A program made the translations under genes and the position numbers. Positions 1 through 5,869 of a stretch of DNA of 7,658 bases are shown one piece after another (position 1 is the first letter of the stretch; every line of letters starts with the position of its first letter). The notes beneath the pieces were generated by a model. It ran no database searches. It saw only the letters and a program-made list of their open reading frames with translations, and had not been told where the DNA came from. The stretch comes from Promethearchaeota archaeon. Its GTDB lineage: Archaea > Asgardarchaeota > Lokiarchaeia > Sigyniarchaeales > Promethearchaeaceae. The DNA lies in assembly GCA_014729055.1 (NCBI GenBank), contig WJKO01000177.1, positions 1-7,658 of the forward strand. The letters are read 5' to 3'.

Positions 1-1131
1 ATTATCTTTCTTGCGGTACCGGGCATGGGCTTTTCTGAGTAGATCCAAATTTTCCTTTCGTATTTCTCCATTACGCAGTTTGAAAGTCTCTTTTAATCTT
101 TCGATTATTTGCGTTAAGACCGCTTTTGGATCTCCAATTACACCTAATGCATGGTATGATAACCCAATTTCTCTCGCGTCAATATCAATGTGTATCATGT
201 CAAGATCTTGTGGAGGATACTCAAAATATGCGGTGTCATCTTCCGTTAGCCTATTTCCGACTACTATTATTAAATCTGCCTTTTTCTTTAGAAATAAATG
301 ATTTGGTCGTTCTCCAAACAAACCAACTGTGCCGAAATAATTATTATTGAATGTTGGATTTGTTTTCATTATTCCTTTGCCAGATATTGTAGAAAATACT
401 GGGGCTATGAGCATATCGCTCAGCTTTTGAACCTCTCCAAATGCTCCCGATAACACAGCACCTCCGCCTGTATATATGGCAGGTTGTTCTGAATTAGCGA
501 TCATACTAATCGCTCTTTCTATTTCGTCAGATGCTGCCGCTGATCGACATCCATTAATCGAACATGCACCCCCTTGAACTGGTAAAAACTCTGTCAAAGG
601 TAAATCTCTAGCATTCAACACATTTTCTGGGAACACAAGAACGACAGGTCCGGGTCTGTTATTTATTGCATGTCTGATACCATATTTTAAAAACCGCGGT
701 ACGTTTTGGACAAACGTAACGTATTTTGCCCATTTTGTAATCGGTAATAGCGTGTCAGCGACATTAATATCATGGGGGACATTTCTTAAGATATCTTCGC
801 TCTTCACCGTTCCTACGATAGCAAGTACGGGCGATCCTGAACCATTGGCTTCTGAAAGTGCCACTGGAAAATTCATTGAACCCGCAGCACCAGCATCACA
901 TACTCCTAAGGATCCAGTTACTCGTGCGTATGCATCAGCGGCAAAGGCAGCAGTTCGTTCATCATTAACTAATACATGCTCTATACCTTCTGACCGATAG
1001 ATCCCGTCATAAAAAGCAAGCGTATGACCATCTGGGATACCAAAAATGTACTTTACTCCATGTTCTTTCAGACTTTGCACGATTCCATAAGCCGTTTGTA
1101 CATTTATGCTATCATTCTCTTGATCTGACAT
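1..1131 (-). CDS. ThDP-dependent enzyme, acetolactate synthase large-subunit-like (C-terminus beyond window)
   Basis: I translated this by hand from ATG at 1131-1129; the frame stays open for 377 codons to the left edge. It belongs to the thiamine-diphosphate family of acetolactate synthase, glyoxylate carboligase and related decarboxylases/ligases. The N-terminal PYR domain (about residues 8-175) has the activating glutamate E58 in NDERTAAFAADAYARVTG (56-73), the usual position of the family's HE..A.AADGYAR..G block. A central domain (about 195-335) follows, with GGGA at 222-225 and HIDID at 314-318. The ThDP/Mg-binding C-terminal domain (GDG...NN) lies outside the window. Several family positions differ: GAAGSMNF (81-88) replaces the usual GPGATN, and HDIN (120-123) stands where synthases usually have QEVD. 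True valine/isoleucine-pathway acetolactate synthase is therefore not assured, and a paralogue with another 2-oxo acid substrate is possible. No Shine-Dalgarno is seen; 81 AT-rich bases separate it from the methyltransferase upstream. Confidence 0.88.
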   Translation of the reverse strand, partial: MSDQENDSINVQTAYGIVQSLKEHGVKYIFGIPDGHTLAFYDGIYRSEGIEHVLVNDERTAAFAADAYARVTGSLGVCDAGAAGSMNFPVALSEANGSGSPVLAIVGTVKSEDILRNVPHDINVADTLLPITKWAKYVTFVQNVPRFLKYGIRHAINNRPGPVVLVFPENVLNARDLPLTEFLPVQGGACSINGCRSAAASDEIERAISMIANSEQPAIYTGGGAVLSGAFGEVQKLSDMLIAPVFSTISGKGIMKTNPTFNNNYFGTVGLFGERPNHLFLKKKADLIIVVGNRLTEDDTAYFEYPPQDLDMIHIDIDAREIGLSYHALGVIGDPKAVLTQIIERLKETFKLRNGEIRKENLDLLRKAHARYRKKDN

Positions 1132-1212
1132 TTAAAATTAAACCAAGAATAAAATTAATTCACTGCAATAAAAACAATTTTTTTATCAAATAAAAGTAAT
1201 TAAGTTGACTAC

Positions 1213-2313
1213 TTATTCCTCACTCGAGAGAATATATTGATCCAGATTTTGTTTACTTTTATCGTTTTTTTGACTTTTGGCGTGCCATGATGCTTTGGAG
1301 AGATATTCTTCGGGGATATATCTTCGCAACTCATCCACGATATCTGTGCGAATATTCATTTTAAGAAGAGTATCCATTAAGATATAATATTCGATTTCTT
1401 CCTTTTTCGTCGTAGGTGGGTTGATATTGCCTTTACGATTAATAATATTCAATAAAGTTGAGATAGAGGATTCGTAATGAGGAATTAAAATATCCGTTTC
1501 AACCGAATAGTCTTTTCCAGCAATAATCGTTTTTTCTATCAGTTTCTTTTTGGGAAATTTTTCATACCCAAAACCTCTCTTTCCCAAAGCATTTGCGGCA
1601 GCAAGCGTTGTTCCCGTTCCTAAAAACGGATCAAGCACCCTTTTAACACCTTCTACTAATTTTATACATGTATAAGGTAGTCCTATGGGAAATGGTGCAT
1701 CATGACCTTTCTTTATTTTAGCACCAGTTGTTTTCTCATAACATATATGAAAAACATTACCCGGATCTCTTAGATCGTTCTTGCTATACCTCCCAATATT
1801 GGATTTATCTGCATAAGGAATGCCCACTGCCTTTGGATTCAGACTATAAGTAGATTTATTTTTTACGAACATGAATATATGCTCCCAAACATTGTTTAGC
1901 CGTTTGTTTCTTCCCGAAGGCGTGTAATGTCCTTTGCCATATATGGATTTAACCCATATAATATCTTGAATCCTGATCCAACCTACTGATTCGGCAGAAT
2001 TTGCAACTAATTCAGATATACCTTGATCATTGGCCGAGTCTCCAATATTTAAGAAGAAAACACAATTGTTTGATGCAACTCGCAGACATTCCGTCCATAC
2101 TTTCTCTAAAAATTCAATGTAAACTGATTCAGGTTTATTGTCATCATATTTTTTATCTGCATCGGATGCATAATTTTTTCCTCGGTTATAGGGGGGCGAT
2201 GTAACGATGACATCAATTGAATCATCTCTAATCTCTTGCATTGATTCTGAAGAGGTAAAAAAAACAGTCTGCTGTTTTATCGTTAACGAATTCTCTTCAT
2301 TAATGCTACTCAT
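1213..2313 (-). CDS. Beta-class DNA methyltransferase, probably N4-cytosine-specific, orphan
   Basis: This 366-residue protein would transfer a methyl group from S-adenosylmethionine to an exocyclic amino group in DNA. Catalytic motif IV, TSPPY (38-42), comes first; a variable region that should hold target recognition follows (about 43-200); then motif X-like HDAPFPIGLPY (204-214), the SAM-binding motif I DPFLGTGTT (228-236), and the GFGYE block (247-251) whose glutamate normally contacts the SAM ribose. The order IV-target region-X-I is that of the beta group. The S in SPPY (rather than D/N in DPPY) usually marks N4-cytosine enzymes, but N6-adenine cannot be excluded. About 95 C-terminal residues (272-366) extend past the catalytic core and are charged and partly helical-looking. 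Start: ATG at 2313 with GGGG (2325-2322) 8 bases upstream, just after the kinase stop, so the two are probably one transcript. No restriction endonuclease is seen in the window, so it is either an orphan regulatory methyltransferase or a protective remnant. Confidence 0.92.
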   Translation of the reverse strand: MSSINEENSLTIKQQTVFFTSSESMQEIRDDSIDVIVTSPPYNRGKNYASDADKKYDDNKPESVYIEFLEKVWTECLRVASNNCVFFLNIGDSANDQGISELVANSAESVGWIRIQDIIWVKSIYGKGHYTPSGRNKRLNNVWEHIFMFVKNKSTYSLNPKAVGIPYADKSNIGRYSKNDLRDPGNVFHICYEKTTGAKIKKGHDAPFPIGLPYTCIKLVEGVKRVLDPFLGTGTTLAAANALGKRGFGYEKFPKKKLIEKTIIAGKDYSVETDILIPHYESSISTLLNIINRKGNINPPTTKKEEIEYYILMDTLLKMNIRTDIVDELRRYIPEEYLSKASWHAKSQKNDKSKQNLDQYILSSEE

Positions 2314-2321
2314 GATTACTT

Positions 2322-2325
2322 CCCC
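2322..2325 (-). promoter_or_regulatory. Shine-Dalgarno-like GGGG before the methyltransferase
   Basis: On the minus strand the kinase TGA is followed by TAAGGGGAAGTAATC and then ATG. The G run lies 8 bases before the start, in a 15-bp intergenic gap. This supports translation from an internal site on a shared kinase-methyltransferase message. Confidence 0.45.
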
Positions 2326-2328
2326 TTA

Positions 2329-2913
2329 TCATTGCCACTCATTATGCTTTTGATCAGAATTCTTCTTTGGATTATTCTTCTTAAATTCTTTTAATGCTGT
2401 TTCTATCACATTTGTGACGCTTTGATCATCTAAATAAGTTGTATCTATTATTAAATCAAATGTACCCAATATTCGAGGCGCATCTAACAGATCAATGCCA
2501 TAATATTCGATAAATCTCTGATGCTCGGATTCTTCTCGAACTAATGTTTCATTTATTGCATAATCTATCGTTGTTTCATCTCTTTCTGCAATACGCTCTA
2601 TTCGCACGTCCCGTGAGCATTTAAGCAAAATACAATAATCAATAATATCACCTAATAAATACGGGCTTAATTGATTGTCTAAAACGCAGTTTCCTTTCAT
2701 TGCATAATCACGGATTCTCTGATCTAGTTCCTCATCAATATCTCGGTTTTTTTCTGCTAATTTCGACATTTCATCTAATGTTAACCCTTTCTCCTTAGCC
2801 AGCTCACGAAATAGTTTACCAGTTGAATACCAAGTTAAATTAAATTTTTTTGCAATCTTTTTCGACACGGTGGTTTTTCCAGTTCCATGTAATCCGCTAA
2901 TCGCAATAATCAT
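2329..2913 (-). CDS. cmk: Archaeal cytidylate-kinase-like P-loop nucleotide kinase
   Basis: This 194-residue cytoplasmic kinase matches the archaeal CMP kinase family (CMP/dCMP to CDP/dCDP with ATP) in length and motif order. The P-loop is GLHGTGKTT (7-15); STGKLFRELAKEKG (30-43) corresponds to the S-G-FRELA NMP-site block; RIERIAERDE (104-113) looks like the LID region; REESEHQRFIEYYGID (126-141) is a family signature. One key position is different: where archaeal CMP kinases usually read VLEGRL, this reads VLDNQL (77-82), so the phosphate-binding arginine is Q81. The substrate may therefore differ from CMP. A short charged tail (178-194) follows the core. Start: ATG at 2913, no Shine-Dalgarno. 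The stop is 15 bases before the methyltransferase start, so co-expression is likely. The symbol reflects family membership, not proven activity. Confidence 0.85.
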   Translation of the reverse strand: MIIAISGLHGTGKTTVSKKIAKKFNLTWYSTGKLFRELAKEKGLTLDEMSKLAEKNRDIDEELDQRIRDYAMKGNCVLDNQLSPYLLGDIIDYCILLKCSRDVRIERIAERDETTIDYAINETLVREESEHQRFIEYYGIDLLDAPRILGTFDLIIDTTYLDDQSVTNVIETALKEFKKNNPKKNSDQKHNEWQ

Positions 2914-2924
2914 AATATTTTTTT

Positions 2925-2946
2925 GTTTTAAATTTGTTTTAAATTT
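2925..2946. repeat. Perfect 11-bp tandem duplication in a divergent promoter
   Basis: GTTTTAAATTT occurs twice head to tail (2925-2935, 2936-2946) in the 74-bp gap between the kinase start and the membrane-protein start. On the minus strand it supplies TTTAAAAC at about 25 bases from the kinase ATG, so one copy may serve as its TATA element. The 11-bp period would place both copies on the same DNA face, which would also suit a regulator. It is simple A/T sequence, so chance is possible. Confidence 0.6.
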
Positions 2947-2956
2947 AGTTATTGAT

Positions 2957-2964
2957 CTATAAAT
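2957..2964 (+). promoter_or_regulatory. TATA-like box of the membrane-protein gene
   Basis: CTATAAAT is centred about 27 bases before the ATG at 2988. At the usual archaeal TATA-to-start-site distance, transcription would begin at or next to that ATG, giving a leaderless message. This is the main reason for preferring ATG 2988 over TTG 2976. No clear BRE is seen. Confidence 0.5.
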
Positions 2965-2987
2965 GAGATCGATAATTGAATAAACAT

Positions 2988-4385
2988 ATGTTTGCCGTGA
3001 AAGATCCCCTTACATATACGAAATATAAGGAAAAGGTCAGTCAACTCGATAATCTGCGTAAAATATGGGTCGAGATCATTGTGCCTGCGGTATTATATTC
3101 ATGTATTGGAGCTATCACTTGGGCAGTGCGAGGATCCGATGGTTATGGTGGATTTGATGGAGCATTAGTACATGGAATGGCTTGGGCATTGTTATGGTAT
3201 TATTTCGCTTATGTAAGGGGGATTGATGCCAGGAAATCTGCATTCTGGCTCGGCTTAGGCGTCTCAATAGGAGGGTTTTGGGGATATGGTCAATACGTTT
3301 CATGGATTCAAGGCGTATTCTATACAAATACGGGTGTAACTCCGTATGAGTCAATTTCTGTTAATCCCATCCATGGTTATGTATGGTTTTGGATTGTTGG
3401 TGCTATTTGGTTGGGGATTGGAGGTATAATTCTTGGATGGAGTATGGAGAAAAAGAATGAAAAAAGGACATTTCTTGAAGTTATGAAGAAGTGGGGACCT
3501 CGTATTCTCATCCCTCTGTCGTTTGCAGTGATGGGATATTTAATAGTCAAATTTCAGCCGAGCTGGTTCTTCCCAAACTATTCAGAATCTCTTTATACGG
3601 AACTCAATTGTCCGGATTGTATAAATCGAACTATTTCTACAAATACAACAAATTTTGTAATGTTGATGTGGTGGATAGGGGCAATTTTGACATCTATTTT
3701 ACAAGCTGACCGAACAACAACATTTTGCGGACTCTTTATGGGGTCGATTTTCGGTTTCTTCTATATGCTGAGCGCGATGTGGACACTCGGATATGTTTAT
3801 GCACCATCATTTATAGATTGGTGGAAAATGTGGGAATTGTCAGCAGGCTTTACATCAGGATTACTCTATGCAATATTGCAACACATTCTATTTAGAAAAA
3901 TGGACTCGGTTCATGAAGAACAGATTCATAAAGAAAAAAGTAAAATAGATAAGAACCAGAGTGACAATCAAAATATGATTGAACGTAGAAATAATGGATA
4001 CCTCATCTTTACAAACTTTGCTTATTCGTTAATACTCATTTACGGCGGTTCACTTAGTATTGGCTTGTTTTTCGAACTCTATCCATCGGATATCGACCAA
4101 TACAGTTTTCCCTTTGAACGAATTATTTTATTCCTAATCGGTGCAATTCCTATTTTGGTGTGGGGGTTCTATAAACTCGTGAAAAACTATACCGAATCGA
4201 AGAAAGGAGAATATGACAGGTTTAAGATTCCGGATATTCATATCAAAATCCGGCTACAATTATTATATCTTCTAATTATTAGCACGATAATTGCTTGGCC
4301 TACTAAAATCATTATCTTCTATATACTGTGTTATTGCGCGACAAATCTAGTTCTCCTCTATTATGAAAAAATCCTGAGAAGGTAA
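2988..4385 (+). CDS. Polytopic (about 12-helix) membrane protein of unknown function
   Basis: I do not recognise a characterised family. From ATG at 2988 it is 465 residues. Hydrophobic stretches at about 28-46, 58-77, 85-108, 130-150, 172-188, 222-239, 245-268, 284-302, 337-360, 377-396, 422-438 and 440-457 suggest 12 helices. Basic residues cluster in every even-numbered loop, giving both ends inside. A conserved-looking glycine-rich loop, RGSDGYGGFDG (48-58), lies outside after helix 1. The outside loop 189-221 carries a CPDC pair (208-211) and three N-X-S/T sites (N197, N213, N219). A charged cytoplasmic loop (303-336) divides the protein into eight- and four-helix parts. An in-frame TTG at 2976 would add four residues, but ATG is preferred because a TATA-like box lies about 27 bases upstream of it. 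It diverges from the kinase gene. No transport or enzyme motif is visible. Confidence 0.85.
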   Translation: MFAVKDPLTYTKYKEKVSQLDNLRKIWVEIIVPAVLYSCIGAITWAVRGSDGYGGFDGALVHGMAWALLWYYFAYVRGIDARKSAFWLGLGVSIGGFWGYGQYVSWIQGVFYTNTGVTPYESISVNPIHGYVWFWIVGAIWLGIGGIILGWSMEKKNEKRTFLEVMKKWGPRILIPLSFAVMGYLIVKFQPSWFFPNYSESLYTELNCPDCINRTISTNTTNFVMLMWWIGAILTSILQADRTTTFCGLFMGSIFGFFYMLSAMWTLGYVYAPSFIDWWKMWELSAGFTSGLLYAILQHILFRKMDSVHEEQIHKEKSKIDKNQSDNQNMIERRNNGYLIFTNFAYSLILIYGGSLSIGLFFELYPSDIDQYSFPFERIILFLIGAIPILVWGFYKLVKNYTESKKGEYDRFKIPDIHIKIRLQLLYLLIISTIIAWPTKIIIFYILCYCATNLVLLYYEKILRR

Positions 4386-4407
4386 CAATAGATGACATAT
4401 CGATAAA

Positions 4408-4428
4408 ATTATTTTATTTTTACTTTTT
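4408..4428 (+). terminator. T-rich tract downstream of the membrane-protein gene
   Basis: The plus strand is mostly T, in runs of four to five, starting 23 bases after the TAA at 4385. It overlaps the last codons of the convergent eL33 gene. It could end the membrane-protein transcript in archaeal oligo-T fashion, but its composition is also dictated by the eL33 lysine codons. Confidence 0.35.
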
Positions 4429-4726
4429 GACCAAGAGCTTGACCAGGAAGACCAGCTTCTTTAAAATGAGCTATGACGGCTCCATTTTTTCCGTGTGCCT
4501 TTGAGATTTTACCACTCAGTGTTTTACCAGATGGAGAAAACCACTCAACTCGTCGACCTACTAAAGAATAAGCTTGTTTTCGGGTATCTATCGAATCGAC
4601 TTTTATGATTGCATGTTTATGATGAATGACATGTCTGCTTTGTCTATAATTCATAAACACTCCATCAAGAGGTTCTTGAGTTTTCTTCTTTTTTTTCTTT
4701 GATTTCTTTGTTTTTTTCTTTGCCAT
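4409..4726 (-). CDS. rpl35ae: Large-subunit ribosomal protein eL33 (L35Ae)
   Basis: This 105-residue protein is a component of the 50S subunit, of the type shared by eukaryotes and a subset of archaea and absent from bacteria. The core begins near residue 21 (GVFMNYRQSRH). IIKVDSIDTRKQAYSLVGRR (40-59) matches the family's VKIEGV.SREEA..YLGKRV block, WFSPSGKTLSGKI (62-74) follows, and the strongest signatures are HGKNGAV (78-84) and LPGQALG (93-99). The N-terminus carries a tail with 11 lysines in the first 16 residues, which is longer and more basic than in compact archaeal homologues and is probably rRNA-binding. ATG at 4726 sits about 24 bases from a TATA-like box, so the transcript is likely leaderless. 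It is monocistronic here and converges with the membrane-protein gene. Confidence 0.95.
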   Translation of the reverse strand: MAKKKTKKSKKKKKKTQEPLDGVFMNYRQSRHVIHHKHAIIKVDSIDTRKQAYSLVGRRVEWFSPSGKTLSGKISKAHGKNGAVIAHFKEAGLPGQALGQKVKIK

Positions 4727-4745
4727 TTTGAACGCCAGATCTATA

Positions 4746-4753
4746 ATTATAAA
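4746..4753 (-). promoter_or_regulatory. TATA-like box of eL33
   Basis: The minus strand reads TTTATAAT centred about 24 bases before the eL33 ATG, fitting a leaderless or near-leaderless transcript. Sharing base 4753 with it, on its upstream side, is a perfect 12-bp palindrome, ATTACTAGTAAT (4753-4764), where a BRE or operator would lie; perfect 12-mers of this kind are not rare in such AT-rich sequence. Confidence 0.5.
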
Positions 4754-4804
4754 TTACTAGTAATGTTTAATTCTGTGAATTATTGTTGGTATATGCGTAA
4801 TGAA

Positions 4805-4822
4805 TTAAAATTAAAATTAAAA
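4805..4822. repeat. Short tandem TTAAAA repeat (three copies)
   Basis: Three exact copies of TTAAAA lie in the 204-bp gap between PAC2 and eL33, which otherwise holds no open frame or RNA that I can recognise. The octamer TGTGAATT flanks it at 4774-4781 and 4826-4833. This is probably low-complexity intergenic sequence. Confidence 0.5.
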
Positions 4823-4860
4823 TTTTGTGAATTCTGCTCTGTTATCTATAGTTAACTTTT

Positions 4861-4898
4861 GTTGAATAAAAACTAAAACTAAATAGGTTGAATAAAAA
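4861..4898. repeat. Direct repeat of GTTGAATAAAAA
   Basis: The 12-mer occurs at 4861-4872 and 4887-4898, 26 bp apart. It overlaps the oligo-T terminator region of PAC2 when read on the minus strand. No function can be assigned. Confidence 0.5.
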
Positions 4899-4914
4899 AA
4901 TAGTAAAAAAAAGT
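4891..4914 (-). terminator. Oligo-T terminator of the PAC2 gene
   Basis: Read on the minus strand, about 18 bases past the PAC2 stop, the sequence has a T8 run (4912-4905) and then a T7 run (4900-4894) with only a few other bases between them. Archaeal RNA polymerase terminates intrinsically at such T tracts without a hairpin, and I see no stable hairpin here. This separates PAC2 from eL33. Confidence 0.6.
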
Positions 4915-4930
4915 CTATTGTGAAAATATC

Positions 4931-5731
4931 TTATAGATACATTCCGCCAGACTCAGAAGCCTTTGATGTAGATAGCATCTTTCTATGCTGTTGTTCAGTT
5001 TTCTGACTCAGTTCCTTTAATTTTTGTTTAATTTCGTCAGATTCCTCGTGTAATTTCTTTGTATCTATATTCAGAGAATATATTTTGTTTAGTTGTTCAA
5101 TACAAACCGCTGCAGCTGCGGGATCAGGTATACTAGGATTCACTGGTGTTAATAAAGCATAACAATTCAATCGATTATTCAATCCCTCATTTAATACTGC
5201 CGCTTCGGGACCCATAATTAATCCTTTCGGTAGGGTTTCTGTATCACTTTTCTCACTGATTCGGTCAATAATTTCCTTCTCTGCCGCGACATAAACCGGA
5301 TGTTCCATAGGCAGTCCCTGTTCTGAGAGCCCTTGAATTACACAAATCTCATCTATATCTATATCCAACGCCCACCCAGATATTAATCTTGCTAAATCTG
5401 AATAAGTATCCGATTTGTTAAAAGGTATTTCGCAAATTCCTACTAATATGTTCTTTTCTCCGGAATAATAAAGTCGAAACGGATGTTGCAATATCCCATT
5501 CTTAAAAACAGCCATTGCGGGTAAATCTTCGGTTATTACGACACCGATCTGCTCCATTTTTAATTGTTCGATTAATTCAGTAGCAGCAATATCCCCGACT
5601 AAACCAGCCCCTAAAAACCCTAATATTAACGCAGGATGTTTGTCTTTAACAAGATTTACGTTATCTTCATCAAATTGTATTTTACTACTTTTTGCCGGGA
5701 TACAGGAACTTGCAGTTTCAAAATCTGTCAT
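4931..5731 (-). CDS. PAC2-family proteasome assembly chaperone with C-terminal HbYX-type end
   Basis: This 266-residue cytoplasmic protein belongs to the PAC2/PbaA-PbaB family, whose archaeal members bind or help assemble the 20S proteasome. The PAC2 fold spans about residues 33-225: GFLGAGLVGDIAATELIEQL (38-57) is the glycine-rich opening block, EDLPAMAVFKNG (68-79) follows, then VIQGLSEQG (134-142), KGLIMGPEAAVLNEGL (168-183) and PDPAAAAVCIEQLN (202-215). A charged, probably coiled-coil helix covers about 226-252. The last three residues are Met-Tyr-Leu (264-266), a hydrophobic-Tyr-any end of the HbYX type used to dock into pockets of the proteasome alpha ring. ATG at 5731 has GAGG 5 bases upstream. 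It diverges from glycogen synthase across 138 AT-rich bases. Which Pba subtype it represents is not resolved. Confidence 0.9.
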   Translation of the reverse strand: MTDFETASSCIPAKSSKIQFDEDNVNLVKDKHPALILGFLGAGLVGDIAATELIEQLKMEQIGVVITEDLPAMAVFKNGILQHPFRLYYSGEKNILVGICEIPFNKSDTYSDLARLISGWALDIDIDEICVIQGLSEQGLPMEHPVYVAAEKEIIDRISEKSDTETLPKGLIMGPEAAVLNEGLNNRLNCYALLTPVNPSIPDPAAAAVCIEQLNKIYSLNIDTKKLHEESDEIKQKLKELSQKTEQQHRKMLSTSKASESGGMYL

Positions 5732-5736
5732 TTTTT

Positions 5737-5740
5737 CCTC
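5737..5740 (-). promoter_or_regulatory. Ribosome binding site of the PAC2 gene
   Basis: The minus strand reads GAGG, five A residues, then ATG at 5731. It is the clearest Shine-Dalgarno in the window and implies a leadered message, unlike the neighbouring genes that look leaderless. Confidence 0.55.
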
Positions 5741-5774
5741 AGCTCATATTTATTTTATCAATTTATTTTAATTT

Positions 5775-5803
5775 AATTTCAATTTATTTATTATAATTTC
5801 AAT
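5775..5803. repeat. Direct repeat AATTTCAAT with 20-bp period in a divergent promoter
   Basis: AATTTCAAT occurs at 5775-5783 and 5795-5803, two helical turns apart, between the PAC2 and glycogen synthase starts. AATTTATTT also recurs at 5760-5768, 5781-5789 and 5807-5815. The spacing could suit a regulator shared by both genes, but simple A/T composition makes chance repeats likely. Confidence 0.45.
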
Positions 5804-5841
5804 CTTAATTTATTTAATATAGAACTATTATTAATTTAAAC

Positions 5842-5850
5842 TTAATAAAT
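5842..5850 (+). promoter_or_regulatory. TATA-like box of glycogen synthase
   Basis: TTAATAAAT is centred about 24 bases before the first of two tandem ATG codons, with no Shine-Dalgarno between them, fitting a leaderless start. The region is so AT-rich that other matches exist. Confidence 0.4.
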
Positions 5851-5869
5851 TACATATTAGAGTTAATTT

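Noticed and set aside
11..350. Two overlapping plus-strand frames near the left edge
   Set aside because: They are antisense to the central domain of the ThDP enzyme and have no ribosome site or recognisable product.
752..1000. 82-codon open frame on the plus strand
   Set aside because: It lies antisense inside the PYR domain of the ThDP enzyme, whose motifs are clear on the minus strand; its product shows no family features.
1132..1212. Possible promoter or terminator between methyltransferase and ThDP enzyme
   Set aside because: A T5 run (minus strand, 1175-1171) and AT-rich hexamers exist, but none is well placed or strong enough to call; whether these genes share a transcript is undecided.
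1213..2913. Complete restriction-modification or other defence system
   Set aside because: No nuclease motif (PD-ExK, HNH, GIY-YIG) is seen in the methyltransferase, the kinase or the adjacent frames, so only an orphan methyltransferase is supported.
2976..2987. TTG start four codons upstream for the membrane protein
   Set aside because: An ATG is available at 2988 and the TATA-like box spacing points to it; TTG remains a minor alternative.
4727..4930. Small RNA or CRISPR-like element in the repeat-bearing gap
   Set aside because: The repeats are short, A/T-only and not regularly spaced with unique spacers; no stable stem or conserved RNA motif is visible.
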